This document shows positions 33,047 to 58,574 of a DNA stretch of 64,000 bases, one piece after another. The DNA is taken from NCBI GenBank assembly GCA_963693365.1, contig CAVNZM010000016.1, forward strand, positions 2,046,001 through 2,110,000, in the 5' to 3' direction. The stretch comes from Amoebidium appalachense. Lineage: Eukaryota > Ichthyosporea. The notes beneath the pieces were generated by a model, which saw nothing but the letters and a program-made list of their open reading frames with translations, had not been told where the DNA came from and did no database searches. Both the position numbers and the translations under genes were made by a program. The number at the start of each line of letters is the position of its first letter. Positions within the stretch are counted from its first letter, which is position 1.

Positions 33047-33629
33047 GTCTATATTTGCCGTCCATCGGTCGACTACTCCGAGGTTATCGAGCTTGATGTG
33101 GATGGGGGTGGTGGTGGGGGTGAGCAGGAGGGCTAGTAGTACCCCTGTGAGTTCGGCTTGGGCCACTGGATGATAGGGCCGTATGGAGCCTGGTCTTGGC
33201 CGTCACTGGAGGTGCTTTCCGGTCCGGGGTGTCCAGTACCGCCCCGGCTCCGGCCTGGGCTATCCTCCTGCCCGGGTGGATGAGGCTGCCGTCCGTATAA
33301 ACGGTGATCGGTTGGTCTGGGGGGATCAGGGTGATTTGCTGCTGCCACTCGTCATAGGTGGCCTGGGGCACCAAGTCGGTGTAGGTGAGCCTACGGGGAG
33401 TGGGTGGGCTCGGCAGGTCAGCCGGGTGGGCCGTGCACTTGTGTCCTGGTGGTGACCCTACCGGTGGTGGCTGCTGGGGGGGGGGGTGGGCCGGGGAGGT
33501 CCCCCGGTAAGGGGGTGGCTTCCTCGTTGGCTTGCAGGTGGAGCATCTGGGGTGATGCCTGTTGGTGGGGGGGAAGATGCCGCCGGAAATGGTGTATCTT
33601 CCTCCACTGCTCGGCCGGATCGGAGCCAT
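33047..33629 (-). CDS. LINE-type RNase H domain, first part
   Basis: PITVYTDGSLIHPGRRIAQA, with the first catalytic Asp in YTDGS; after a frame change, AQAELTGVLLALLL (Glu) and IHIKLDNLGVVDRWTANIDP (Asp). Across the nested LTR element the frame continues in 29449-29003. A CSTCKP Cys pair precedes the domain. Confidence 0.65.
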
Positions 33630-34230
33630 CCTTCAGTGCGATGACTTGGTAGATGTCGATACTGTCGGTGTTGATGAAGTCCTTGTGGTACTTCGGGACT
33701 ACCATGTGGGTGGTGATTCGGGTCTTGAAGGCCACGTAGGGGTCTGCCCGTATCACCTCCACAGCACGGGTCCACCCCACACACTGCTTGTTGTGGGTGT
33801 GATTATCGGCTGGGGGCTCAGGGGGCTCGTATTTGCTGTTGGTGCTGTCGGTGTTAGAGTCCTCTGAGTCGTCGGAGTCGTCGCTGGGCCCCGTCGACTC
33901 CGATTCTGGCTCCGTGTCTAACCCTTCCCCCTCTCCGTCTGCGTACCCGGGGTTGGGGGAGAGGGTGGCCGGGGTGTAGGCTAGGTTCCATGGGGAGTGG
34001 CCGTATTTGCAGTCACCAGGGCAAAAGCGGAAATGGGCTGTTCCATGTGGGTCGTTCCACGTGGGTCGGTGCCATCTCAGCCCCTCCTCCTCTGTGTTGT
34101 CCCGTAGATGGGCTATTTTGACCCAAGCCTCCCCGTTGTGGGTGGTGTGGGCCACCACCTGGCTGAGTTCGTATTGCCCGTTCTTGACTATTTCCACCAC
34201 GAATGCACCGACGGGGTGGTTTGGCACGAG

Positions 34231-34245
34231 ACGAGGACAACCAAA
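34231..34245. repeat. Target-site duplication, right copy
   Basis: ACGAGGACAACCAAA at the 5' end of the LINE-type element. It is integrase coding sequence (FGCPR). Confidence 0.9.
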
Positions 34246-34974
34246 CCTAAGACAAATTTCATCCACAAAAATACGAGCAAACAAAACGGCATTAGCAGTG
34301 GGGAGAGGAAAAACTTCAACCCAACGAGTGGCCACATCGGTGACGGTAACAAGAACAGTGTTACCCTCAACCGTAGAATTAAAAGGACCGACCACATCCA
34401 CTGCTACCCTTTCAAACATACGAACATAAAAATCCCTAATAAACGACGGGCGGGAACGAGAGTGGGGACTCTCATTATTTTCCTGACAATGCATGCATGA
34501 CAACACATAATCCCTCACCTCCCTACTCATACCCGGCCAAAAATACGAACGATTAACACGAAGCAACGTCCTATTTACACCTAAATGACCAGCCATGGGA
34601 TGCTCATGCACCATATGCAAAACCTCAGGCACAACTTGAAGTGCCGTCGGGACCCAAACTCGGTGTCCGTCTGGCCCAGAACAATGATAAACTAAATCCT
34701 GCTCTACCTGACACATTTTTGCTAACTTAGCTACCTTAATCATCTGCCTTTTATTTTTAAATTTAATCGAATCAACCGGCCCCTTTAAATAATTCTTAAC
34801 CAGACCAATCAACACATCTTCCTCCTGAGCTAAGATCAAAGCCGTAGGTGCTAAGGCAGGGGCCGAGCCATGAGACTCGGTCCCGACCTCAGACACTGAC
34901 AAATACCTCCCCCCCCCTCTCCTACACTTATAAGCAAGCAACCCCGGAACCCAAGAAGACACATCCACAGACAC
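34231..34974 (-). CDS. Chromovirus integrase, N-terminal part
   Basis: Holds the HHCC zinc domain (MVHEHPMAGHLG ... CMHCQ) and the first catalytic Asp (RVAVDVVGPF), followed by VTDVATRWVEVFPL. It stops at the codons for GCPR where the LINE-type element is inserted; the frame continues open into that element, which creates an artificial 518-codon fusion ORF ending at 33418. The remaining catalytic residues lie at 27906-27529. Confidence 0.8.
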
Positions 34975-35037
34975 AGCATCTATTCCTTTCTGCTCACTCT
35001 CCCCCCCCTTCCCCCCCCCCTCCCCCCCCGTCTCTCA

Positions 35038-35505
35038 CTATCCCCCCCCCTCCCCCTCCTTCTCTTCTTCAAACAAAATATAAGCAGCACGAGAGAGAGC
35101 ATCACAGTCAACCATTGTTTCACCCTTGGCATAAAACAATTTATAGGAGAACTCACCGAGAGCCGCGGCCCACTTCTGCATCCTCTCGTTGACCAGACGA
35201 GTGGTGCCGGCCATGGCTAGGCAGGGCTTGTGGTCGGTGTAGACCTCAAACGTCCTGCCTGCGAGTATATACCTCCATGCCTGTGAGACTGCCCAAAAGA
35301 TAGCATGGGACTCTCTCTCTGGATTGCTATATCTACGTTCACTTTTACTAAATGAACGGCTAGCATAAGCAATCACTCTATCCTGCCCCTCCTGCACTTG
35401 ATATAACACGGCCCCCTCAGCAACCTTACTTGCATCACACCGAACTTTAAACATCCCCCCCCCGGCCGAAAAATCAGGATGAACAAGCATACTCGAAGAC
35501 TGCAA
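35038..35505 (-). CDS. Chromovirus RNase H region
   Basis: FKVRCDASKVAEGAVLYQ, VIAYASRSFSKSERRYSNPE, ESHAIFWAVSQAWRYILAGR, FEVYTDHKPCL and YAKGETMVDCDALSRA are the standard Ty3/gypsy RNase H blocks. The coding frame extends a little 5' of this ORF (KKNRIDWNVDAVSAFEKLKL) up to a G7 run at about 35572, where the frame breaks from RT. Confidence 0.75.
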   Translation of the reverse strand: MQSSSMLVHPDFSAGGGMFKVRCDASKVAEGAVLYQVQEGQDRVIAYASRSFSKSERRYSNPERESHAIFWAVSQAWRYILAGRTFEVYTDHKPCLAMAGTTRLVNERMQKWAAALGEFSYKLFYAKGETMVDCDALSRAAYILFEEEKEGEGGG

Positions 35506-35552
35506 AGCTAACTTAAGCTTTTCGAAAGCAGAAACAGCATCAACATTCCAAT

Positions 35553-36578
35553 CTATTCTATTCTTCTTCTCCCCCCCGTCTGACTAGTTAACGGCAAAGC
35601 AAGCATACTATAATCCTTAATATAACGACGAAGATAATTAGTTAAACCTAAAAATTGCCTTAGTTGAGTGACAGTCTGAGGACGGGGCCACTCAACTATG
35701 GCCCGGATTTTCTTCGGATCAGGGGAAAGACCATTACTAGACACAATATGACCTAAAAACTTAACCTCCGGCACACCAATCACAGTCTTGCTACCGCTAA
35801 TACGAAGACCAGACTCACCCAAAGCTAAAAATACTTTCTCACAATTATTAACTAACTCCTCAAATGACCTACCTTTAATTAAAACATCATCCAAATAAGG
35901 GTGGCATACATCCAAATGAAGGTGGAGAATTTTTTACATTACCCGGCACAACATAGCTGGAGAGGAGAGCAAACCCATCGGCACCACCTTGTACTGGAAC
36001 AGCTGGTCACCCAGTGCAAAGGCAGTCTTCTCCTTGCTGCTCTCCTCCAACCTTATCTGCCAAAAAGCTGCTTTTAAATCAAGTTTAGCAAAGTGAGTAT
36101 AGCCGTGCAGCTGTGAAAGCTGCTCGTCTATGTTAGGGAGAGGCCATTGGTCTGCCTTAGTGATCCGATTCAGAGCCCTGTAATCGTTCACTAGACGCCA
36201 AGACCCGTCGGGCTTCTTAACCAATAGCACCGGACTTCTCCACGGACTCGAACTATGCTCCACATGACCCTTCTTCAACATATCACTCACTATTATTAGC
36301 GCATCCGACAATTTATACTGCTCCATTCTATAGCTAGGCATCACTACCGGCCTATTATCACCTGTGTCGATCTGCATTTCAACTTGAAACCCTTTAACGA
36401 AGCCTACTTCGTTATCATCGGCCAGAAATGCAAACCGAGTCCTATCAAATAACTTAGCTAGCAATTTTTTCTGTTCTACCGTCCAATCCCCCTCCTTCAT
36501 ACCAAACGGCAATACTAACTCCGGGTTACCCCCATCACAAGTGGATGCATCCTTATTCACCGGAGTGCCACTTAACAT
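35553..36578 (-). pseudogene. pol: Chromovirus reverse transcriptase with one nonsense codon
   Basis: Continuous frame apart from a single TAA at about 35931. Before it: VLLVKKPDGSWRLVNDYRAL, PLPNIDEQLSQLHG, FAKLDLKAAFWQIRL (motif A Asp), VVPMGLLSSPAMLCRVM (motif B). After it: VCHPYLDDVLIKG (motif C, YLDD), KTVIGVPEVKFLGHIVSS, LRQFLGLTNYLRRYIKDYS. The TAA stands where most relatives have Gln or Asp, so one point change (for example CAA to TAA) explains it. Otherwise the domain looks well preserved, suggesting recent loss. Confidence 0.8.
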
Positions 36579-37186
36579 TTCACCTCCTGTATTACATCGG
36601 TGCTGCTCGGGGTGAGGTTGAGGTACCTCCGGATATAGACGGTCACCCTTAGCACCCCCCCTCCCCCCGGCACACCCATGCCCCCGGGCAATTCCTGATG
36701 AGTTAGTGCATGTATGTGGGGGGCCAGGTCTGTGGCCACCCTGCCCCCCACGGTGTTGGTTAACCCGTCAGATCCACGGGTTAGACCAACACCCTCCCCC
36801 CCTGCCTGCACATTCTCACACCCGGGGTGACCCTCCTTCCTCTTGGGGGTCGGGCCCCGGGGGAGTGGGACCGGTGCTGTCCCGGTCCCCCCCCCCCATC
36901 GTGTCGGGTGACATTTTGGTGGCTAACGTTAAATAAAGTTGTTCCCCCTCCTCCTGAGTCACCCTTCGAGCCGGCATCCTCCTTTTGGGTAATAAGAGAG
37001 ACCTCTATACTACCAATCTCATTAGTGAAACTACCGACGGAAACACCTGACCTAATCACTATAGGCTCGATGCCCGGATTCACTAATTCTATTTCTATTG
37101 TCTTATCCGGCCATACCCTACTAAGGGTCCATTGAGCCACCTCCTGAAATGGGGTTTTCGGAGTAAAAACCCCTAAATCCCCTATC

Positions 37187-37701
37187 CTAACATGATTGCC
37201 GGCCCGGACACGTACCGTTTGGCACGCCGGACTGTAATTCTAAAACATTCGTACGTTCAAACAAAGCATTCACATGTCTACGGAAAAATGGGGCTCCCAA
37301 CAAAACACTTTGAGCTAAATCCTTAACCACATAACAAGCAATATGCATAGCCTGGCCACCTATCTCACACGGCAACACACAAACACCTTCCACAGACATA
37401 CTACTATTATTAGCACTACCTAAGGCTGTGCTAGAAGCATCTAAAATAGGAATTTCCCCCCGGCCTGATTAAAACGACGAATAAACGAAGCATGCACACA
37501 ATTAACCTGAGCCCCTTCATCGAGCAAAGCAACAGCCTTCAACTTACCATCAGCTAACCATACGTCTATATAATGCCGGCTAAAACCAACTAAATCCTCC
37601 TCCAATTCAAGCAACACATCATCACTCACACCCAATCCCTGCCCCCGAAGACTCACACCCTCGATACCTACGTGCAACATACCTACCTGTGGTGCCTGCA
37701 C
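37187..37701 (-). CDS. Chromovirus aspartic protease region (two frames)
   Basis: KAVALLDEGAQVNCVHASF has the aspartic-protease active-site pattern with Glu where Ser/Thr is usual (D-E-G-A, not D-S/T-G-A). The following frame (37399-37187) has the later part of the fold, ending in VLLGAPFFRRHVNALF, the typical LGxPFF segment. A frame break separates them near 37440, again beside a homopolymer. Protease activity is doubtful. Confidence 0.6.
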
Positions 37702-38268
37702 GGGTGGGGTGGGGTGTGTATGTGGTGTGGGCGGTGGTGGAGTGTGTGTGTGTGATGTGTGGGTGGGTGGTGTGTGTGTGTTTGGTGTATGTGTGTGTGT
37801 GTGTGTGGGTGTAGGTGTGTCTGCAACCGTCGTATGTTGTTGTGGTGGTGTGTTTCTACGTGTCTGTGCCTTCCCCCCCCTTCCCCCTTTACTCGTGTGT
37901 GTCCCCCCCTCCCGGAAACAATGGCACAGAAACCCCCTCCGGTGTGGTTAGAATAAACACCGGGTTGGGACAAGAAACACTGAGACCATCCACTTGTGCC
38001 ACTGGGGAACCTCCCCCAACCACAAAACATTCACACCATTCATACCTTTGGTAGAGTCACCCCACAAACATTCATGCCATACCACCTCGACGCTGTCTTG
38101 AGGACCCACGACGATGCCCGGCTCCCACACGTATCGGGGCGGTGAGGGGGCAAAGGGAACTTGAAGCTTAACCTGGGGTGGGGGAGGGTGAAGGTTCTCT
38201 GCAACCTGGGGGGACCGATACTGTCCCCCCCCTCCCTCAGTGACCCCAGCTTCCCCCTCCCCCGGAAC

Positions 38269-38478
38269 TCAATAGCTCTTGTAACTACGGCAATATGCAG
38301 CAGAGTGCCCTTGCCGACCACAAAAGTAACATGCACCAAAGAAGGGGCCAGGGGGGACTTCAAAACCTTGGCGCAAAGCATAACCGGGAGCCCGGTCATG
38401 CTGGGGGGGCCCACCGTGTGCACCACGGCCCCCCCTTCCCCCCCTGCCCCCCTCGGCCTCTCTCACCACCATTTCCAC
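38269..38478 (-). CDS. Gag nucleocapsid fragment with CCHC knuckle
   Basis: Short frame after the Gag capsid frame; RGG-rich, then C-Y-F-C-G-R-Q-G-H-S-A-A-Y-C near its end, which is a retroelement zinc knuckle. Likely part of one Gag or Gag-Pol protein in the intact element. Confidence 0.7.
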   Translation of the reverse strand: MEMVVREAEGGRGGRGGRGAHGGPPQHDRAPGYALRQGFEVPPGPFFGACYFCGRQGHSAAYCRSYKSY

Positions 38479-39347
38479 CCCCTCCCTCTACCCTGCCCAC
38501 CACCACGAGCAAGATAAGGGGCAAACCTCTCGGTGAACTGCTGCTGTTGTCCTCCACGTCCACCTCGGCCACGACCGCCGTGTCCACCCCGGTCGCCGCC
38601 ACGGCCACCCCGGAAGCCGAAGCCCCCTCGGCCAGAAAAGACGGCCTGGGAGAGCTCGGCAACCTGCTTGACCAACATGGTGAGTGCATCTGGCTGTTCA
38701 CCCTCTTTTTTCTCTTTTTCCCCCTTCTGTCCACTCTCCTTCTTTTTCTTGTCTACTTCCATCACCTCCTTTTTATCCCTCTTATTGAACTTCACCTCGT
38801 GCATGGCAAGCAAGTGACGTTTAACATGCAACACCACCTCATCTACATCATCATGCTCCCCAAACATGCGTGCAGTGTCTGTGTTTACAGAGAGAGCCTT
38901 ACGAGCAAACTCGAATTTTTCCCTATCACTCACGTCACCAGCTAACTCACAAAGGTCTTCAAAGACCCGATATTCCCTCTCAAAGAATGCACGAGCTTCT
39001 ACGGGGGACATATCTAAAGTGGGAAAGGTATACTTCCATTCTCTGAGCTGGGCCCGGAAGGTACGGCGCCGGTCGGCCGTCAGGTATCGGCCGACGAGCC
39101 GGGCCGTATACTCGAGCTCGTTTTCCGGCCGTGTGAAGGCCTCGAGCTCCCCGTCCACGTCGTCGGTGCTGTTCTCGTCCTCGTCGTCGGGGATGAATCG
39201 TGCGGCCAGACGTTTCTGGCCGAGCGTCCGGGACACCATCTCGTCCCTCCCCTCGTCGTACTGCTGCTCGTATATACGAGCCGTCACCTGGGGGGCCTGC
39301 TCGGCCCGGTACGGGTGCTCCTCCATCAGGGTGCATAAGTCGGCCAT
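38463..39347 (-). CDS. gag: Chromovirus Gag
   Basis: ATG at 39347, 294 aa. Acidic N-terminal half, then a helical capsid-like part (about residues 95-190: RRTFRAQLREWKYTFPTLDM..., EREYRVFEDLCELAGD...), a Lys/Glu-rich segment, and an RGG-rich tail (about 245-290). The CCHC knuckle lies downstream in another frame (38269-38478: CYFCGRQGHSAAYC, the standard C-x2-C-x4-H-x4-C), so a frame break at a G/C run separates capsid and nucleocapsid. Confidence 0.75.
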   Translation of the reverse strand: MADLCTLMEEHPYRAEQAPQVTARIYEQQYDEGRDEMVSRTLGQKRLAARFIPDDEDENSTDDVDGELEAFTRPENELEYTARLVGRYLTADRRRTFRAQLREWKYTFPTLDMSPVEARAFFEREYRVFEDLCELAGDVSDREKFEFARKALSVNTDTARMFGEHDDVDEVVLHVKRHLLAMHEVKFNKRDKKEVMEVDKKKKESGQKGEKEKKEGEQPDALTMLVKQVAELSQAVFSGRGGFGFRGGRGGDRGGHGGRGRGGRGGQQQQFTERFAPYLARGGGQGRGRGWKWW

Positions 39348-40226
39348 TGTTTTGTGGTCGATGCACTGAGGAGGGTACTTAGGACTTTTGAGATCTGGGT
39401 GTTTTCTATGGAAATGCTCGGTTATCCCTTATATATTTTGTAAAAATGTATATTGTATCTCTATTAGGCACACTAGGACCCAAACTAGGATGTGCATGGA
39501 ATGCGACCCAAACATCTTTGGAAGCATCCAATTATATATTTATCAACGTTTTAACTGTTGGGTGTCCGTTTGCAAACAGCGATATAAGTTATTTCGACCA
39601 CATAGCAAGCCACGATAGCACATTATCTTTCAGGTGAAGTATCACAGTTCTTGAGGGGTAGCAAACAAGCGACATGCTGGTTAAAGAACGGAGCTGGGTA
39701 CGGTAGTTCCACAACAGCAATTTGGAGTTTTGCAATTGTATGGGCATTGTTTAATGCACATTGTGAATAAAATATGAGATAAGTCTTACACAATACATCC
39801 TTAAACAGGGTGCTTTACAAATTCCGGCTAACTGACCGACATGATGTTCACAACTATTACAGGCAAAGAAGCCCAATGTAACATAATAGAGCTGAAGAAC
39901 GCTCTCAATCAGGCAGGCCATCCTGTGACTTTGGAAAGAGTTCAAAAGAGAAGTGGTATGAGCATCAGTCTACACGTGAAACATCACATACAATATACAA
40001 AGTAAAGGGTTATACAATACAACCTATCTAACTTACTATCACATCAATCACAACTTACCATCACATTCCAACGCTAACCCATGAAGACAAACAAGGAAAG
40101 ATTGCCTCCTCCCCTTCGCTACCCATTCATTAATTCAAACAGTATGGTTCACAAAGTATATAGTGTGGTAGAGCATGCCTAAGGATCGGATTGAGGTTAA
40201 AGCTTTAAGATGTTGTGATCACCGTG
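39348..40226. other. Intergenic, between the chromovirus and the methyltransferase gene
   Basis: AT-richer DNA with no convincing ORF, no LTR match and no RNA gene. It would contain the 3' UTR of the ParB/methyltransferase gene ending at 40227. Confidence 0.4.
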
Positions 40227-54623
<14,397 letters not shown>

Positions 54624-56086
54624 TTTTAAAGAAGCTATGGTATGAATCTCACCGAAACCACTGCAACTGCAAATGAGGGACAGCGGTGCGCAAGCCGGCT
54701 ATATCCACGAAAGGGTTGTAAGATTCTTAAGCCGACCCGGCGGCGTCAAACTCGGCCCTAACTTCAATGTACATTGTAATAATTTAACAAGGATGTTTGC
54801 ATAATGTTAGAGTATCAAATAGAATTTCATATGTGTCTGCATATGTAGGCATATATTGGTCTACACACATGGCAGTTACTGTATGAGCTGTAAATCCAAA
54901 GGATACTCCAATTCTACGGTATGTCAGAGAAATAATTTCGAGCCCCATATGTTTCTTCATTCTGATTGGCTTTGAATACACATACTGCATGATACAGCAT
55001 CTTAGATCTCTGCTTCCTATTGGATGAATGAAATGCACGTCGATCCCGAACCAAATTTCAGCTACTTTAGAGTGCATTCTAAACATCTCTGCTGTCTTCT
55101 CGGACTGAATATCCATTGCCAGAATCAAAGAAATAATAAATAATTTATACATGGAATATTCTAGGCACGCCAATTCTAGTTTTACGGAATAAATGAAGGC
55201 TCGAAAGGTTTGCACGGGTTGGCCTCGTGCGTTCCCATGAGTCTGATTGGTTGGTGGCATAAATCGTGCGAGTTTCCTAGCCGCTACTAGGGTTATGATC
55301 ATGTCAAGGGTGCTTAGATCCTTTCTGATGTACGTTTACTTCCTTTTTATTTTATTTTTTTCACTTCTTTTTTTTTGTTGTTGTTAATTAGGGACTCTAA
55401 TAACAATGTTTATCTCTTATCATGTGAGTTATTGCAATAATCACTATACTGTCAATAGTCGTGTGTCTTACGATCTGATCATGGCTGAGGAATTTTGGTA
55501 ACTTCCACTCTTTGAACGGCGTAGGCTCGGCCAATAAGAAAATGCGAGTTGGCCTTTTGCCACCCCAGCGCCAACTAGGACACATGTTGTCCTAGCGCGG
55601 TGGCAATGTGGCTTTAGGTGTCTTTTTCTTTGTTTGGTTTTTTCCAAAACATGTTCAACAGCAGGAGGTACGGGCTCCATTTTCGTACATCTCCAGAACT
55701 TTTCTACTACAAAATATGTTACGTTGACTCATTTATGCCACAATGACACACTACCATATTTTCACACTTGAAAGATTCCTTTTTATGAACCATTAGGCAC
55801 ACATTCTGTTGTGCGGCATGTCACCGCGCCAGACTGGATAAAAAATATCCTGCCAATCAAAGCATTGTGTCTTGGCTATGTTTGACTGGCGAAAGATGCA
55901 CCAAAACAGATCTGCATGCTCCCAGGGGAACCTGACAACTAGTATTAGCATACATGCGAGACCACCCATGTGCCACACGTACCCAGTAACGACTTGTGTT
56001 TGTGACATTTTCAAGTGCATGGGATTCTAATCTATCGTCTCAAGCATATGAACAGAGGAAATTACGTATAGGTGAGGGCTTGTAAA
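54624..56086. promoter_or_regulatory. Bidirectional promoter region of the ParB/methyltransferase and DUF7869-like genes
   Basis: 1463 bp between two divergent start codons. It contains TCTGATTGG at 54961 and 55242, CTATTGG at 55017, and CGGCCAATAAG at 55525, so CCAAT boxes in both orientations. A 172-codon open stretch on the minus strand (54784-55302) is AT-rich and unconvincing. Confidence 0.45.
55557..55609. repeat. CTAGGA/TCCTAG hairpin in the shared promoter region
   Basis: GCCACC...CTAGGACACATGTTGTCCTAG...GGTGGC: an 8-bp stem CTAGGACA/TGTCCTAG with 5-nt loop, and outer arms GCCACC/GGTGGC. It uses the same core as the two intronic arrays. Confidence 0.7.
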
Positions 56087-57137
56087 ATGGGCCCAATTGT
56101 GAGAAGCGGCCCTGTCAGGCCCGTGGGGACATGTAGAAGGCAGGGAGCCCCATTACAAAAAGACACGTTAACCACAGGCCCGAACGCTAGAAAAGTTCTT
56201 GGCGAGCTACAACAAAACTTCACATCTAACTCAAGTGGTAACAATGCAAATGCAAAACGGGGCAGCATTGTTAATGATGGCTGCGCACGTGCACGCAAAC
56301 GCACACGTATTGACACATGCAACAACACAACGTTAGCAAACTGCAACAACCCGGCGAGTACCAGACAAATCAGCAGCAGTCAATTAGGTAGTGGCAGTGC
56401 GGAGGAGCTTTCTTTTTCAAGAGAAGCAATGGATGCCGAAGAGGAGAATGCAAAAAGATTAATCGAAGAGGTGGAGGCACGGCGGAAACATGGGGTGGCC
56501 AGATCGAAGGCGGCGATGGCTGATAAATTAAAACGTAACCGTGCTGAGGCACAGCAGAGGGACCGAGTTACTACAGGGGCATTCCCGCCCACGCCCATAG
56601 GGTCTGCGCAACCTTTTCTGCCCGACACAAAAAAGAAGTTGTCAGAGGCAGCCATTGAAAGTGTCTTGGCTATGACTTGCAGGTAAAGAAAAATCACACT
56701 TCTGGCGCACATCATCTGAGCCGGCGCATGTAAATTGACACTGTTTGAGCTAGCATTCCGTACATTCAATCATTAGTGGAATACTAGAGCGGAAGCCCGT
56801 GTGTGTGCCACATTCAAGTTCTGGTGCTCGTCAGCTCTGAGCCAACCAGTGGGGGGACTTGCTTCATTCTTACATTGCAGCTGCCTGTGGCATGCATAAT
56901 GGGTGAGCAAATACTGTTATAGCTAGCTGTGATAGTATGATGACCGTCACGTAAGGGGTGGTATTGTACAGTATTCATTTGTTCTCATATGTCCTCCCTA
57001 CTGCAGGTGCAATGACAACTGCTACGAGAGATTCACGTCAGCGCAGGTGAAAAACCTGAGGACTCGGTGGCTCTGTTTGCCTCCGTCAGTTCGCAACCAG
57101 GCGCTGTTCGACTATATGACCCAGCATTTGTAAGCAG

Positions 57138-57171
<34 letters not shown>

Positions 57172-57787
57172 GAAATTATACCCAAATATATCTCTCAAGC
57201 CATTTTAACCCAGGCGAGGTAAGGCTAAAACAAGGCTAAAACAAGTACCCCCCCCTTTTTTTATAGTTATCACCCCCCCCCCCCCCCCCCCATCCCCCCT
57301 TTTATAGATATCAGGAGTCAATGACATCCTAATACCTTAATGTTGGCAATGCCGAATACTCGTCTAACGCTTGCCCATTAAATGCTCTGCTCACGGACGT
57401 ACAATATGCAGTTCTTCTATACAGACACTTCTCGGTGCCATTGTGTGCAGTCCGGTATGAAGGGTGAACTCTGCATGCTGATGTACATAGATTATGATAC
57501 TTCCCCCCGGATACAATCTCATCTCACCCCACGTAATTGCTACCATAGGGTGAAGCTTGGCAACAACAGCACGTCCCAGAACAAGTCTGCCGTCCAAGCG
57601 GGCAAGGTCGAGATACCGTGGATTCTGGACAACACAGGGGTAACCCAAACCCCCCCCCCCCCCCCCCCCCCCCCCCGAAACCCACACACACACACACACA
57701 CACACGTAGTATACACACGCACCGCACGCACACACGCATGCACGCACGCACGCACGCACACACACACGCAAGCATGCAAACACACGT

Positions 57788-57823
<36 letters not shown>

Positions 57824-58541
57824 CAGTGCCACGCACACGCACACACACACACACACACACGAACACACGAACAGGCACACACACACACACACACACCTCA
57901 TACGTACAAGCTCACACACATGCCCTCATGCACACATGCCCACACCCACACACCCACGCACCCACGCACCCACGCACCCACACAATCAGCATCACACAGG
58001 CATATAACACGGCAGCAACTAATGTGGTTGCATCCAGAGTTCGGCACATACTACGCACAGAGTTCGGCAAACAGTTGTGCTTTTGTGCTGGTCCGGCCAC
58101 ACACACCACCCCAACTGCCAGTTTTTTATTTATTTTTTTTATTTTTATTTTAACACGTTTGGTTAACGTCATCCACCTGCTGCCGGAAGAGTGCATAGGA
58201 CACAGTCCCATTAGCTACGTTAGAACACCAACCGCCAGTGACTTATAAATTTTTAAATTTTGGATAAAACTTAAAAACTGAGATGTGCATGTGGACAGAA
58301 ATTTTAAGCGTGTTTATAGGGAGAGAAGGAGAGAGCTCTAGGTACACAAGAGGGTCAAAAAGGGGGACCGGGCCTGGACCACGTGATGGCTTCGTTGATG
58401 CTCATGCCAACACATGACGGTTGCCACGCGCGTGCAAATCTGAGAGAGAGAGAGAGAGGGAGAGAGAGGGGGAGAGAGAGAGAGGGGGGGGGGGAGGGGG
58501 GGGGGAGAGAGAGAGAGAGAGAGAGTGTGTGTGTGTGTGTG

Positions 58542-58574
<33 letters not shown>

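Larger units (their letters stand above)
27922..34230 (-). mobile_element. LINE-type element lacking RT, inserted in the integrase
   Basis: Flanked by the 15-bp duplication ACGAGGACAACCAAA (27907-27921 and 34231-34245). The left end on the plus strand is T9-A-T6-A-T4, the complement of a poly-A tail, so the element lies on the minus strand with its 3' end at 27922. Without the nested LTR element it is about 2.7 kb. It encodes an acidic linker (STGPSDDSDDSEDSNTDSTN), an RNase H domain and a C-terminal CCHC zinc finger, but I find no reverse transcriptase. This suggests an internally deleted or non-autonomous copy of an RNase H-bearing LINE. Confidence 0.75.
26566..39347 (-). mobile_element. 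Ty3/gypsy chromovirus, interrupted by nested insertions
   Basis: Minus-strand order Gag (39347-38463), zinc knuckle (38478-38269), protease (37701-37187), RT (36578-35553), RNase H (35505-35038), integrase (34974-34231 continuing at 27906-27529), GPY/F module plus chromodomain (27463-26771). A purine-rich tract (sense GGGGGCCGGGGGGGGAGT, about 26566-26585) fits a polypurine tract; sense sequence after it starts TTGACATATAC, a possible 3' LTR running left. I could not find a matching 5' LTR or primer-binding site right of 39347, so the 5' end is probably truncated. Damage: one nonsense codon in RT, frame breaks at G/C runs, and a LINE-type insertion in integrase. Confidence 0.85.

Noticed and set aside
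39348-40226. A 5' LTR for the chromovirus right of Gag
   Set aside because: I compared it by eye with the segment left of the polypurine tract and found no shared block, and no primer-binding site; the end seems truncated.
54784-55302. 172-codon minus-strand ORF
   Set aside because: AT-rich, no recognisable composition bias of a protein, no family, and it fills the promoter region between two real divergent genes.
57820-58248. An extra exon at about 58.0 kb in the DUF7869-like gene
   Set aside because: Open frames follow an ACACAG acceptor-like site, but including it breaks the phase between exons 3 and 4, which fit together directly.
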